Shown here in pieces: positions 54,846-62,565 of a stretch of DNA of 64,000 bases. The translations under genes were made by a program, and so were the position numbers. This DNA is from Henriciella sp. (GTDB taxonomy: Bacteria > Pseudomonadota > Alphaproteobacteria > Caulobacterales > Hyphomonadaceae). The stretch covers positions 1 through 64,000 of the forward strand of contig JABSQB010000018.1 of the NCBI GenBank assembly GCA_013214545.1. Direction: 5' to 3'. The notes beneath the pieces were generated by a model. It was not told where the DNA came from and ran no database searches. It worked only from the letters and a program-made list of their open reading frames with translations. The first letter of the stretch is position 1. Each line of letters starts with the position of its first letter.

Positions 54846-55034
54846 TTAGAACAGGATGGTGAAAAATGCCGTCCAGAATGTGGCGCAAAAGGCGGTAACG
54901 CCCAAAACCGTCCACCAGAGTGGCCATTTCTGACTTGAAGAGGCAATAGCTGGCGCACGCATGGTGCCCATCGAAGGCGCGGACAAGTCCATTGAGGACG
55001 TGCTTATATTTGTATGTCCGGTTGCGATCGTCAT
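54846..55034 (-). CDS. small membrane protein, 62 aa, unknown
   Basis: A 62-residue protein with a short polar N-terminus rich in Ser/Thr and a C-terminal helix (WWTVLGVTAFCATFWTAFFTILF) ending the protein. The start at ATG 55034 has a weak GAGAG site. It lies between the ligase and the sugar transferase on the same strand. No family is recognised. It may be a helper of the polysaccharide machinery or chance; the run of aromatic and hydrophobic residues supports a real membrane segment. Confidence 0.5.
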   Translation of the reverse strand: MTIATGHTNISTSSMDLSAPSMGTMRAPAIASSSQKWPLWWTVLGVTAFCATFWTAFFTILF

Positions 55035-55149
55035 GTAGCTCTCATCAGTCTTCGCTGTCGGGCAGCGGTGTACTGTCGAGACCATAGAAAGCCTTTATTG
55101 ATCAGTCCTTAAGCGGAACCGTAAGATTTGAGAATCTCGGCGCTGGAGA

Positions 55150-55836
55150 TTATCGGGCGCCGGCGCGGCGCAGAACCGCGGGGAAGGTCATCAAGATGAT
55201 CTTGATGTCCATAAAGAAAGACCGCGCTTTTACATAAGCCACGTCCAGTGCGACGCGGGTTTCGTATGTGGTTTCACTGCGGCCGCTGACTTGCCACAGG
55301 CCTGTCAAACCCGGGCGGACAGAGGTGTAATAAGAGAAAAACTCGCCATATTTCTCGATCTCGCCCTCAACAATCGGACGCGGGCCGACCACGGACATCT
55401 GACCTTTGAAGATGTTCAGAAGCTGAGGCAGCTCATCGAGCGAAGACTTACGTAGAAAATCGCCAATCGGCGTGATCCGGGGATCGTTTTCCAGCTTCCG
55501 TGTGGCCATCCACTCGGCTCGGGCAGCTGGGTCCGTTTCGAGCAGATGTTCCAGGCGCTCGCTGGCGTCGGGCACCATTGAACGGAACTTGTAGAGCATG
55601 AACTCTTTGCCGTCGCGGCCAATGCGCTTGTGACGGAACAGGATGGGGCCATTATCAGACAGCCGGATGATCAAGGCGATTGGGACCAGAACTGGTAACA
55701 GGAAAAGCGCCGCAGCCAGCACGATCAGAATATCGGCTGTTCGCTTGAAAAAATTCGAGATATACCAAGCCAGCGGCTTGTGCGCTTTTGCCACAAATTC
55801 CGCGTTCTGCAGATCACCTGTGTACGGCTGATAGCC
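55150..55836 (-). CDS. polyprenyl-phosphate sugar-1-phosphate transferase (ExoY/WbaP C-terminal type)
   Basis: A 228-residue bacterial sugar transferase with an N-terminal hairpin helix (ADILIVLAAALFLLPVLVPIALIIRL), FRHKRIGRDGKEFMLYKFRSMV, LRKSSLDELPQLLNIFKGQMSVVGPRP and the late RPGLTGLWQVSGRS, all diagnostic. It starts repeat-unit synthesis by moving a sugar-1-phosphate onto undecaprenyl phosphate. It is the short, ExoY-like form without the extra membrane domain of WbaP. ATG 55836 is preferred over TTG 55863. It is the only initiating enzyme seen, so both flippases may serve chains built on the same first sugar. Confidence 0.93.
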   Translation of the reverse strand, partial: GYQPYTGDLQNAEFVAKAHKPLAWYISNFFKRTADILIVLAAALFLLPVLVPIALIIRLSDNGPILFRHKRIGRDGKEFMLYKFRSMVPDASERLEHLLETDPAARAEWMATRKLENDPRITPIGDFLRKSSLDELPQLLNIFKGQMSVVGPRPIVEGEIEKYGEFFSYYTSVRPGLTGLWQVSGRSETTYETRVALDVAYVKARSFFMDIKIILMTFPAVLRRAGAR

Positions 55837-56174
55837 CATTTCTTGTCCCACACCGAATCTCAAACCAGAGGATTTCTAAATAGCTCTAGAAGGGCTCAGC
55901 AATTTTCTTGCCAACTTCCCCGATGGAGCCTACGTCCCTGTGAAATCTCTGGGTTTCGATCACAAAAGTACTCGTTACTTATATATGTTGCAGGAACGGA
56001 TTGATTGCAAACGAGTTCGCGCATGAAGCGAGTATTTTGTGCAGTTTGCCTGAATTTTCGCAGGGTGCCTAAGATTTGCGACTCCCGCAATCCGCGAGTG
56101 CTGCAATTCACGGATTGGGAGAGGCCGCTCAGCATAAGCCAATGCGGTTCCACCCTTTCGGGAAGGCCCCAGAT
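55837..56174. other. intergenic region between sugar transferase and parA
   Basis: About 338 nt with no convincing coding frame. Its main feature is the imperfect inverted repeat at 56082-56121, described separately. The remainder probably carries divergent promoters for the polysaccharide operon and parA. Confidence 0.4.
56082..56121. promoter_or_regulatory. imperfect hairpin upstream of the parA gene
   Basis: CTCCC-gc-AATCCG (56082-56094) pairs with CGGATTGGGAG (56111-56121), an 11-bp stem with a two-base bulge and a 16-base loop. It lies about 54 nt before the start. It could be an operator, a partition-type site or an RNA stem; there is no T-tract for a terminator. Confidence 0.35.
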
Positions 56175-57131
56175 ATGTCAAAACCCGTCTCAAGGGAGAC
56201 GGACTCAATGCCTGCTACGATTGCAGCGATCGCCAACCTGAAAGGCGGCGTCGGTAAATCTACCACAACACTTATGCTCGCCGATGGGTTGGCTTACTAT
56301 TACGGAGCCGACGTTCTGGTTGTGGATCTCGACCCACAAGCCAACTCCAGTCAGATGCTGCTCACCGATCGCGGCCTGCAACTGGCCTTTGAGCAAGGCA
56401 AAGGCGTTCACCATTTGCTGGAACAGTTCGCCGCCAATCAGCCGCCCAATATCGCAAATCTGATTTTGCCCAATGCCGTCACGCTGGAAGAGTTGCGCCG
56501 GGCCGAAGAACGCGATGAGCGTCAGGGCTGGATCTCCATTCTGCCCTCTCACACGCAGCTACGTCTGACCGAAATGGAGCTGGAAGAGAAGATCTATGCC
56601 AAAGGCATGGCGCCAAGCCGTCTTGCCAGCTATCTCGCCGACCATATCGCCAAGGCGCTGGAGCCGCTGACCAACCTTTATGATGTGATCTTGATCGACA
56701 CGCCGCCTTATCTCTCGCCCGTGGCGCGGGCCGCGCTCTCGATCGCCGATCAGTTCATCACGCCGACGCTCGCCGACTCCGTTTCAATCTGGGGCACGAA
56801 ACAGTTTTCGGACTGGATCACCGCGAATGTGACGCCGCACCTGGCGTCGCGCAATTATGTCGTCATCACCCGGTTCAAGAACACGCGCTACGCCCGCAAT
56901 GCTGAGATGGAGCTGAAGGAAATCTATCTCAAAGATCGCACGTTCGGGCCGACCATTCCGGAATCGGTTCAGGCGCTCAGCGCAATGGATCGCCCGGATC
57001 TCGACAGCTATGATTCCATGCGCGGTAAGTATGGTCGGCTCCGCGGTGATGTGAAACGTCTCACGGAAGGCTTTGCCGAATTCCTTGCCAAGCGCAGCAA
57101 TGTCGCCCCGCCCAAGCGCGTTCGCGATTAA
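56175..57131 (+). CDS. ParA-family ATPase, orphan
   Basis: A 318-residue deviant-Walker ATPase with NLKGGVGKSTTTLMLADGLAYYYG, VVDLDPQANSS and VILIDTPPYLSP. ParA proteins position plasmids, chromosomes or large cellular cargo; here no ParB is adjacent, so it is not a standard partition pair. The start may be ATG 56175 or ATG 56208, both with purine-rich sites; the family signature begins soon after. It flanks the polysaccharide locus and converges on the pseudouridine synthase gene with no gap. A role in polar placement of the polysaccharide machinery is possible but not shown. Confidence 0.88.
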   Translation: MSKPVSRETDSMPATIAAIANLKGGVGKSTTTLMLADGLAYYYGADVLVVDLDPQANSSQMLLTDRGLQLAFEQGKGVHHLLEQFAANQPPNIANLILPNAVTLEELRRAEERDERQGWISILPSHTQLRLTEMELEEKIYAKGMAPSRLASYLADHIAKALEPLTNLYDVILIDTPPYLSPVARAALSIADQFITPTLADSVSIWGTKQFSDWITANVTPHLASRNYVVITRFKNTRYARNAEMELKEIYLKDRTFGPTIPESVQALSAMDRPDLDSYDSMRGKYGRLRGDVKRLTEGFAEFLAKRSNVAPPKRVRD

Positions 57132-58142
57132 TCAGAGCTTTTGCAGCGCCGTCCTCAGCGCTTGTAAATCCGCGGGCAGAGGCGTCTCTACAAACACGCG
57201 TTCGCCGGTGACTGGATGCGCAAAGCCAAGGCTGGCCGCGTGCAGGGCCTGACGCGTGAGCTTGCGGGCAAGGCTCGTCGCCGTATCGAAAGCCTCGCCC
57301 CGGCCATGCGCCTTGATGCCGCGATGACGGCCATAGACCGGATCCCCAATCAGCGAGCAATTCCTGTGCGCCATATGCACGCGGATCTGATGCGTGCGTC
57401 CGGTTTCCAGACGGCACTCGATCAGCGCCGCGGCGGGCCGGGCCTCAACTTTGCTGATCTCGCCATAGGTTTCCAGCGTCCTGTAATGGGTCACCGCATG
57501 TCGGCCCTCGCCATCGGGAACCGCCGCCATTTTCTTGCGATCCTTCGGGCTCCGCGCAATGTCCGTCTCGACTGTTCCTGCGCCTGGCCGCGGCGCGCCG
57601 CGCGTGAAAGCCAAATAGGTGCGATCGATTGTGTGGGTCGCGAATAAGTCTGACAACCCTTTATGCGCGGCCTCGGTTTTGGCGACGACCAGAACCCCGG
57701 TTGTGTCCTTGTCGATCCGGTGGACAATGCCGGGTCGCTCAACGCCGCCAATTCCAGGCAGACTTCCTCGGCAATGATGCAGCAGCGCGTTCACCAGCGT
57801 CCCCTGCCAGCTGCCCGGCGCCGGATGCACGGCCATTCCGGCAGGTTTGTTGACCAGGATCAGGTGCTCATCTTCAAACAGGATATCGAGCGGGATATCT
57901 TCCGGCTCCGGCACGGCAGGCACCGGTGCGGGCATGTCGACCTGATAGACCACTCCAGGCTCAACCCCGCGCCGCGGATCGATCTGAACCGCAACCGCCT
58001 CGCCTCTTTTTTCGGAAACATGTCCGTCCTTAATCAGCGTTTTGGCGCGCGATCGCGACAGGGCGTCGATCTGTTCGCTCAGGAATCGATCAAGCCGGGT
58101 TCCCTTATCGGATTCGCCTGCTAAAGCTGATAATTCTGTCAT
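57132..58142 (-). CDS. RluA-family 23S rRNA pseudouridine synthase (RluD-like)
   Basis: A 336-residue enzyme with an N-terminal S4 domain (LDRFLSEQIDALSRSRAKTLIKDGHV) and the catalytic motif GIVHRIDKDTTGVLVVAKTE, in which the Asp performs the uridine attack. It isomerises uridine to pseudouridine in 23S rRNA; RluD-type enzymes modify helix 69. S4 plus the PAR-like linker favours RluD over RluC. ATG 58142 is chosen over the longer frame from 58178 because it gives the usual N-terminus. Ordinary housekeeping gene. Confidence 0.92.
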   Translation of the reverse strand: MTELSALAGESDKGTRLDRFLSEQIDALSRSRAKTLIKDGHVSEKRGEAVAVQIDPRRGVEPGVVYQVDMPAPVPAVPEPEDIPLDILFEDEHLILVNKPAGMAVHPAPGSWQGTLVNALLHHCRGSLPGIGGVERPGIVHRIDKDTTGVLVVAKTEAAHKGLSDLFATHTIDRTYLAFTRGAPRPGAGTVETDIARSPKDRKKMAAVPDGEGRHAVTHYRTLETYGEISKVEARPAAALIECRLETGRTHQIRVHMAHRNCSLIGDPVYGRHRGIKAHGRGEAFDTATSLARKLTRQALHAASLGFAHPVTGERVFVETPLPADLQALRTALQKL

Positions 58143-58219
58143 GAGACGCGTATAAACCGACACGGCAGAGAAGGACATGCTGTAATCGCAATAGCGGCGG
58201 CAAACGGAGAGTTAGGATA

Positions 58220-59950
58220 ATGACGAAACTTACGCGGCGAGGTTTGCTTGGAGCGAGTTCAAGCGTGCTCGGACTGGCAGCTTGTAATTCAGAGCCTATC
58301 CTGGAGCCTGAAACGCGTATTCTGGTCAGCGCTGATGAACGCCCTGCCTATCCAGGTACGGTCAGCTTCATTCACGGTGTCGCCTCCGGTGACCCGCTTC
58401 CCGACAGCGTCATCATCTGGACCCGCGTCACGCCGGACGCGTCCTATCCCGGCGAAGCCGTTCCGATCAGCTATGATGTGTTTGAAGATGCTGAAATGCA
58501 GCGCGCCGTGAAATATGGTCAGGGCTACGCGACGGCGGAGCGCGACTATACCGTCAAAGTCGCTTTGAACGATCTTGAGCCGGACAAAGAGTACTTTTTC
58601 CGCTTCCGCGCCAAAGTCACGTCCGGCGATGTGGTCTCACCCTCAGGGCGGACCAAGACCACGGCAGCAAGCGGCGATAAGCCGGTGAAGTTCGCCGTGA
58701 TTTCCTGCTCGAATTATCCGTTCGGCTTCTTCCATGTCTATCGTGAGATCGCCAACACGCCGGATCTGGATGCCGTCGTGCACCTCGGCGATTATCTCTA
58801 TGAGTATGGCATCGATGGCTATGGCGGCAGCACCGGACAGGAGCTTGATCGCAATCATGAGCCGCCGCTCGAAATCGTCTCTCTGGATGATTATCGCACG
58901 CGGCACGCACAGTATAAGACCGATCCTGATCTGCAGGCGGCACATGCTTCCGCGCCCTGGATCACCACCTGGGACGATCATGAGAGCACCAATAACTCCT
59001 ATCGCTCCGGCGCTGAAAACCACAATCCGGAGGCTGGCGAAGGCAATTGGACCGACCGCAAGCAAGCCGCTGTCCAGGCCTATCTGGAATGGATGCCAGT
59101 GCGCGATCCTGAAGTCGGCAAGGCCCGCGAAGCGCTATATCGTCGCTTTGATTTCGGCGATGTCGCTTCCGTCATCTGCCTGGAGACTCGCCTGACCGGG
59201 CGATCCGACGAGATCAGCTGGTTCACCGAGATTGGTGGTTTGCCCGCCGCCGAGGTTCCGCTCGCAGCTGCTGCTACTATGATGAAGGTTCAGGACCCTG
59301 AACGCACCATGCTCGGCGCGACGCAGGAAGCCTGGCTGGATGCCGAGCTCAAAGACTCGACCGCCAAGGACAAAGCCTGGCAGGTGCTGGCCAATCAGAT
59401 CGTGATGGCGCGGGTGCGCCCGCCAAATTTCACGCAGACCATGACGGACGCGCAAAAAGCGGCGCAGGATGTCGGTTACATTCAGCAACTCATCCCATTC
59501 AGTCAGCTTGGCCTGCCCTTCAATCTTGATGCGTGGGACGGTTTCCCGGCGGCGAGAGACCGGCTCTATGCAAGCGCCAAGGAAGCAGGCGCGCGCCTGG
59601 TGACGCTGACCGGTGACACGCATACGGCTTGGGCGAACACTTTGGTTGACGGCGACAATGAGCGCCGCGGCGTCGAATTTGGCTGCACATCGGTCACCTC
59701 GCCAGGGCTTGGGACCTATATCAAGGATGTGCCGGATCTCGGCCCGCAATTCGCTGATGCTAATCCAGAGGTCGATTATCATGACCCGTTCGATAGCGGC
59801 TGGGTGATGGTGACGCTTACCGCCGACGAGGCTCGCGCTGACTTCAAGAAAGTCACTGATGTGACGGCGCAAACCTATACGGCAAGTGACGTCGCCTCCT
59901 ATGCGGCTCAACGCGACGGCGACAGCCTGACAGCGCTCAGCCAAGTCTAA
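58220..59950 (+). CDS. PhoD-family alkaline phosphatase, Tat-exported
   Basis: A 576-residue metallophosphatase. The N-terminus has a twin-arginine motif (TRRGLLG) and a lipobox (LGLAAC), so it is probably exported folded by Tat and lipid-anchored. The PhoD N-terminal domain (HGVASGDPLPDSVIIWTRV) is followed by metal-site motifs HLGDYLYEYG, WDDHESTNN and TGDTHTAW. It releases phosphate from phosphodiesters and monoesters, probably using Fe/Ca. The ATG has an AGGATA-type site upstream. It lies 77 nt from the divergent pseudouridine synthase gene. Confidence 0.93.
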   Translation: MTKLTRRGLLGASSSVLGLAACNSEPILEPETRILVSADERPAYPGTVSFIHGVASGDPLPDSVIIWTRVTPDASYPGEAVPISYDVFEDAEMQRAVKYGQGYATAERDYTVKVALNDLEPDKEYFFRFRAKVTSGDVVSPSGRTKTTAASGDKPVKFAVISCSNYPFGFFHVYREIANTPDLDAVVHLGDYLYEYGIDGYGGSTGQELDRNHEPPLEIVSLDDYRTRHAQYKTDPDLQAAHASAPWITTWDDHESTNNSYRSGAENHNPEAGEGNWTDRKQAAVQAYLEWMPVRDPEVGKAREALYRRFDFGDVASVICLETRLTGRSDEISWFTEIGGLPAAEVPLAAAATMMKVQDPERTMLGATQEAWLDAELKDSTAKDKAWQVLANQIVMARVRPPNFTQTMTDAQKAAQDVGYIQQLIPFSQLGLPFNLDAWDGFPAARDRLYASAKEAGARLVTLTGDTHTAWANTLVDGDNERRGVEFGCTSVTSPGLGTYIKDVPDLGPQFADANPEVDYHDPFDSGWVMVTLTADEARADFKKVTDVTAQTYTASDVASYAAQRDGDSLTALSQV

Positions 59951-60033
59951 GCCGCTCGCCCCTGCGGCAGTCTTGCCTGCGCCCATGATCCATGCTGTCT
60001 CAGCGCCAATTGAGACAGGATATGGAGGGCGCT

Positions 60034-60957
60034 ATGGGCGTTTTGGATGGTAAGGTGATTTTGGTCTGCGGCGGCGGCAATGGCATTGGCAAGGAATGCG
60101 CTCTGCTGGCCGCGCGCGAAGGCGCGAAAGTCCTGGTCAACGATCTTGGCGGCGCTCTGACCGATGATGGGTCTTCGGCGGGTGATGCGGGTCTCGCAGA
60201 ACAGGTTGCCCAGGAGATTCGCGACGCGGGTGGCGAGGCGGCCTCAAACTCTGAAAGCGTAACTGACATGAACGCCGTGCAGGGCATGGTCGAGCAGGCC
60301 AAGGATACGTTTGGCGGCCTGCATGGCATCATCAATCCAGCCGGCATCCTGCGCGATGGCATGTTTCACAAGATGAGCGAAGATGACTGGAAATCTGTCA
60401 TCGATGTGCACCTGCACGGCTCATTCAATGTCACCCGCGCAGCGGTCGAACTGTTCCGCGAGCAGGAAGATGGCAGCTTCGTTCTGTTCACCTCAACCTC
60501 TGGTCTGATCGGGAATATTGGCCAGGCCAATTATGCCGCCGCCAAGATGGGCATTGCCGGGTTGTCCCGGATCATCGCCATGGAAGGCGTGCGCAAGAAT
60601 GTCCGCTCCAACATCATCGCCCCGTTCGCGTGGACGCGGATGATCGCCTCTATTCCAGTGAAGGATGAAGCGGGCGCTGAGCGGGTGGAGCGGATGCGGA
60701 CCGGGATGCGGGCGGATCAGGTGGCGCAGCTGGCGGTGACGCTGTGCGCTGATGATGCCAAACATGTCTCTGGTCAGATTTTCAGCGTGCGCGGCAATGA
60801 GGTTGTCCTGTTCAATCAGCCGCGGCCGGTGAAATCTGTGTCACGTCTCGAAGGCTGGACGCCAGAAACGCTTATCGAACAAGGCTTTAGTGCCATGGAG
60901 GGGAGCTTCACAGATCTCGGCGCGACGACCTCTGTGTTCCCATATCCGCCGGTCTAG
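60034..60957 (+). CDS. short-chain dehydrogenase, (3R)-hydroxyacyl-CoA dehydrogenase-like
   Basis: A 307-residue SDR with LDGKVILVCGGGNGIGKECALLA, the long loop ending VNDLGGALTDDGSSAGDAGLAEQV typical of the HSD17B4-type multifunctional-enzyme dehydrogenases, INPAGILRDGMFHKM and the catalytic YAAAKMG preceded by SSTSGLIGN. It probably oxidises 3-hydroxyacyl-CoA or a related substrate using NAD. I prefer ATG 60034, which has GGAGGG five bases before it, over the upstream starts at 59992 and 60025. No related beta-oxidation gene is adjacent. Confidence 0.87.
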   Translation: MGVLDGKVILVCGGGNGIGKECALLAAREGAKVLVNDLGGALTDDGSSAGDAGLAEQVAQEIRDAGGEAASNSESVTDMNAVQGMVEQAKDTFGGLHGIINPAGILRDGMFHKMSEDDWKSVIDVHLHGSFNVTRAAVELFREQEDGSFVLFTSTSGLIGNIGQANYAAAKMGIAGLSRIIAMEGVRKNVRSNIIAPFAWTRMIASIPVKDEAGAERVERMRTGMRADQVAQLAVTLCADDAKHVSGQIFSVRGNEVVLFNQPRPVKSVSRLEGWTPETLIEQGFSAMEGSFTDLGATTSVFPYPPV

Positions 60958-61016
60958 GCTATTCCATCCGGCGAGAGGGTCAGCAGAACGCAGGCCCGGG
61001 ACAGAGTGCGCCGTAA

Positions 61017-62480
61017 ATGGAAAACGAGAGTAAAACATCCGCCCTGATGGAGTGCTTTCCAGCGCCGGAACGTGATGTGGTGGTTTGCAAACCTGTTGTT
61101 GAATCTACGCACAGTGACGCCAGCGCGCCGCAAGCGGCTGCCGAAACACCAGCCAGTCTTTTCGCCTGGGCCGATCCGATTATCGCTGATCCTGTCGGCT
61201 GGGCGCAGGCCAATCTGCTCGATCCGGCCGTGATGGGTCCGATCCTCTGGCAAGTCGCGGCGGTCCTGGCCGCTCTGACGCTTGGCGTGCTCACGGCGCC
61301 GCAACTGCGCAAGTGGGTCAATTCTGGCCTCGCACGGATCCCGGAACGGACTCGCCGCATGGTGGATGAGACGCTACCGCGTCTGGTGCGGCCCGCGCTC
61401 TGGGCAGCGTTTTTGTATGCGGCGCAAGCGGCAATGGCGGGCAGCGGGATGGACAGCGCCTGGGTGCGGATTGCCTCCTCACTGTCGCTGGCCTGGCTGC
61501 TCATTCGTCTGGTGACGACCTTCCTGCCGGACGGGTTTCGCAAGCCGGCGGGTTGGATCATCTGGATCTTCGCCGCTTTTTACGCCTTCGGTGTGCTGGA
61601 TGAAGTGATCAACTGGCTGAGCAGCATCGGCCCGCCATTTGGCAATCGCACCATCAGTCCGGTCTTTATTGTTCAGGCCATCCTGACCGTTGCGCTCTTC
61701 ATGTTTGCCGCCCACTGGCTGGCCAAGAAGCTGAAGACCCGGGTCGACGACTTGCCTCAGGTCGAGCCGTCCTTGCGGATCCTGATGGGCAATGCGGTTC
61801 AGGTCGGGCTGTTCTTCGGAGCGGCTCTGCTCGCCATGGCCGGGCTCGGCATTCCCTTATCTGGCCTCGCCGTGCTGGGCGGCGCGATCGGCGTCGGTCT
61901 CGGCTTTGGCATGCAACAAATCGTGGCGAATTTTATCTCCGGCGTCATCCTGCTGACCGACCGCTCGATTAAGCCGGATGATGTGATCGAAGTCGACGAG
62001 ACCTATGGCGTCGTGAAATCGCTCGGCCTGCACTACGCATCGGTGATCACCCGAGACGGCAAAGAACACCTGATCCCAAACGAGATGCTGATCACGGACA
62101 AGGTGGTGAACTGGTCGTACTCGAACAAGGAAGTGCGGGTGAAACGTCGCCTGCGCGTCGAGTATGAGGCCGACCTGCGTCAGGCCGTGGACCTGGTCCA
62201 GCAAGGCGCGATGGAGACCGACCGCGTCCTCGCCCGGCCCGCACCGAAATGCCTGGTCATGGAATTTGGCGACGAGGCGATCGAAATCGAAGTCCGGTTC
62301 TGGATCAATGATCCGGAGAATGGTGTCTCGAATGTCTCATCGGCGGTAATGCTGAACATCTGGGACCGGTTCAAGGAAGCCGGGATCGATATTCCTCTGC
62401 GCCACGAAGATGTGCTGATCACACCAGGATCGACGCTCAAGGTCGAAATGGTGAAATCGTCCAAGGACGAAGACGCCTAA
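61017..62480 (+). CDS. MscS-family mechanosensitive channel
   Basis: A 487-residue membrane protein. About five or six helices precede the conserved MscS pore and beta domain (GLGIPLSGLAVLGGAIGVGLGFGMQQIVANFISGVILL, then DRSIKPDDVIEVDETYGVV and VITRDGKEHLIPNEML). It should open under membrane tension to release solutes. The extra N-terminal helices make it a larger, MscM/YnaI-like form. The N-terminus has about 40 polar residues. The gene lies 59 nt after the SDR stop. Confidence 0.92.
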   Translation: MENESKTSALMECFPAPERDVVVCKPVVESTHSDASAPQAAAETPASLFAWADPIIADPVGWAQANLLDPAVMGPILWQVAAVLAALTLGVLTAPQLRKWVNSGLARIPERTRRMVDETLPRLVRPALWAAFLYAAQAAMAGSGMDSAWVRIASSLSLAWLLIRLVTTFLPDGFRKPAGWIIWIFAAFYAFGVLDEVINWLSSIGPPFGNRTISPVFIVQAILTVALFMFAAHWLAKKLKTRVDDLPQVEPSLRILMGNAVQVGLFFGAALLAMAGLGIPLSGLAVLGGAIGVGLGFGMQQIVANFISGVILLTDRSIKPDDVIEVDETYGVVKSLGLHYASVITRDGKEHLIPNEMLITDKVVNWSYSNKEVRVKRRLRVEYEADLRQAVDLVQQGAMETDRVLARPAPKCLVMEFGDEAIEIEVRFWINDPENGVSNVSSAVMLNIWDRFKEAGIDIPLRHEDVLITPGSTLKVEMVKSSKDEDA

Positions 62481-62565
62481 GATCGCAGACCCCGGTTCAG
62501 CGACGCAAACCAATATTAATCAAGCTTTGCTAGGGGATCCGGATAGCTGCATCCGAGAGCCGACA

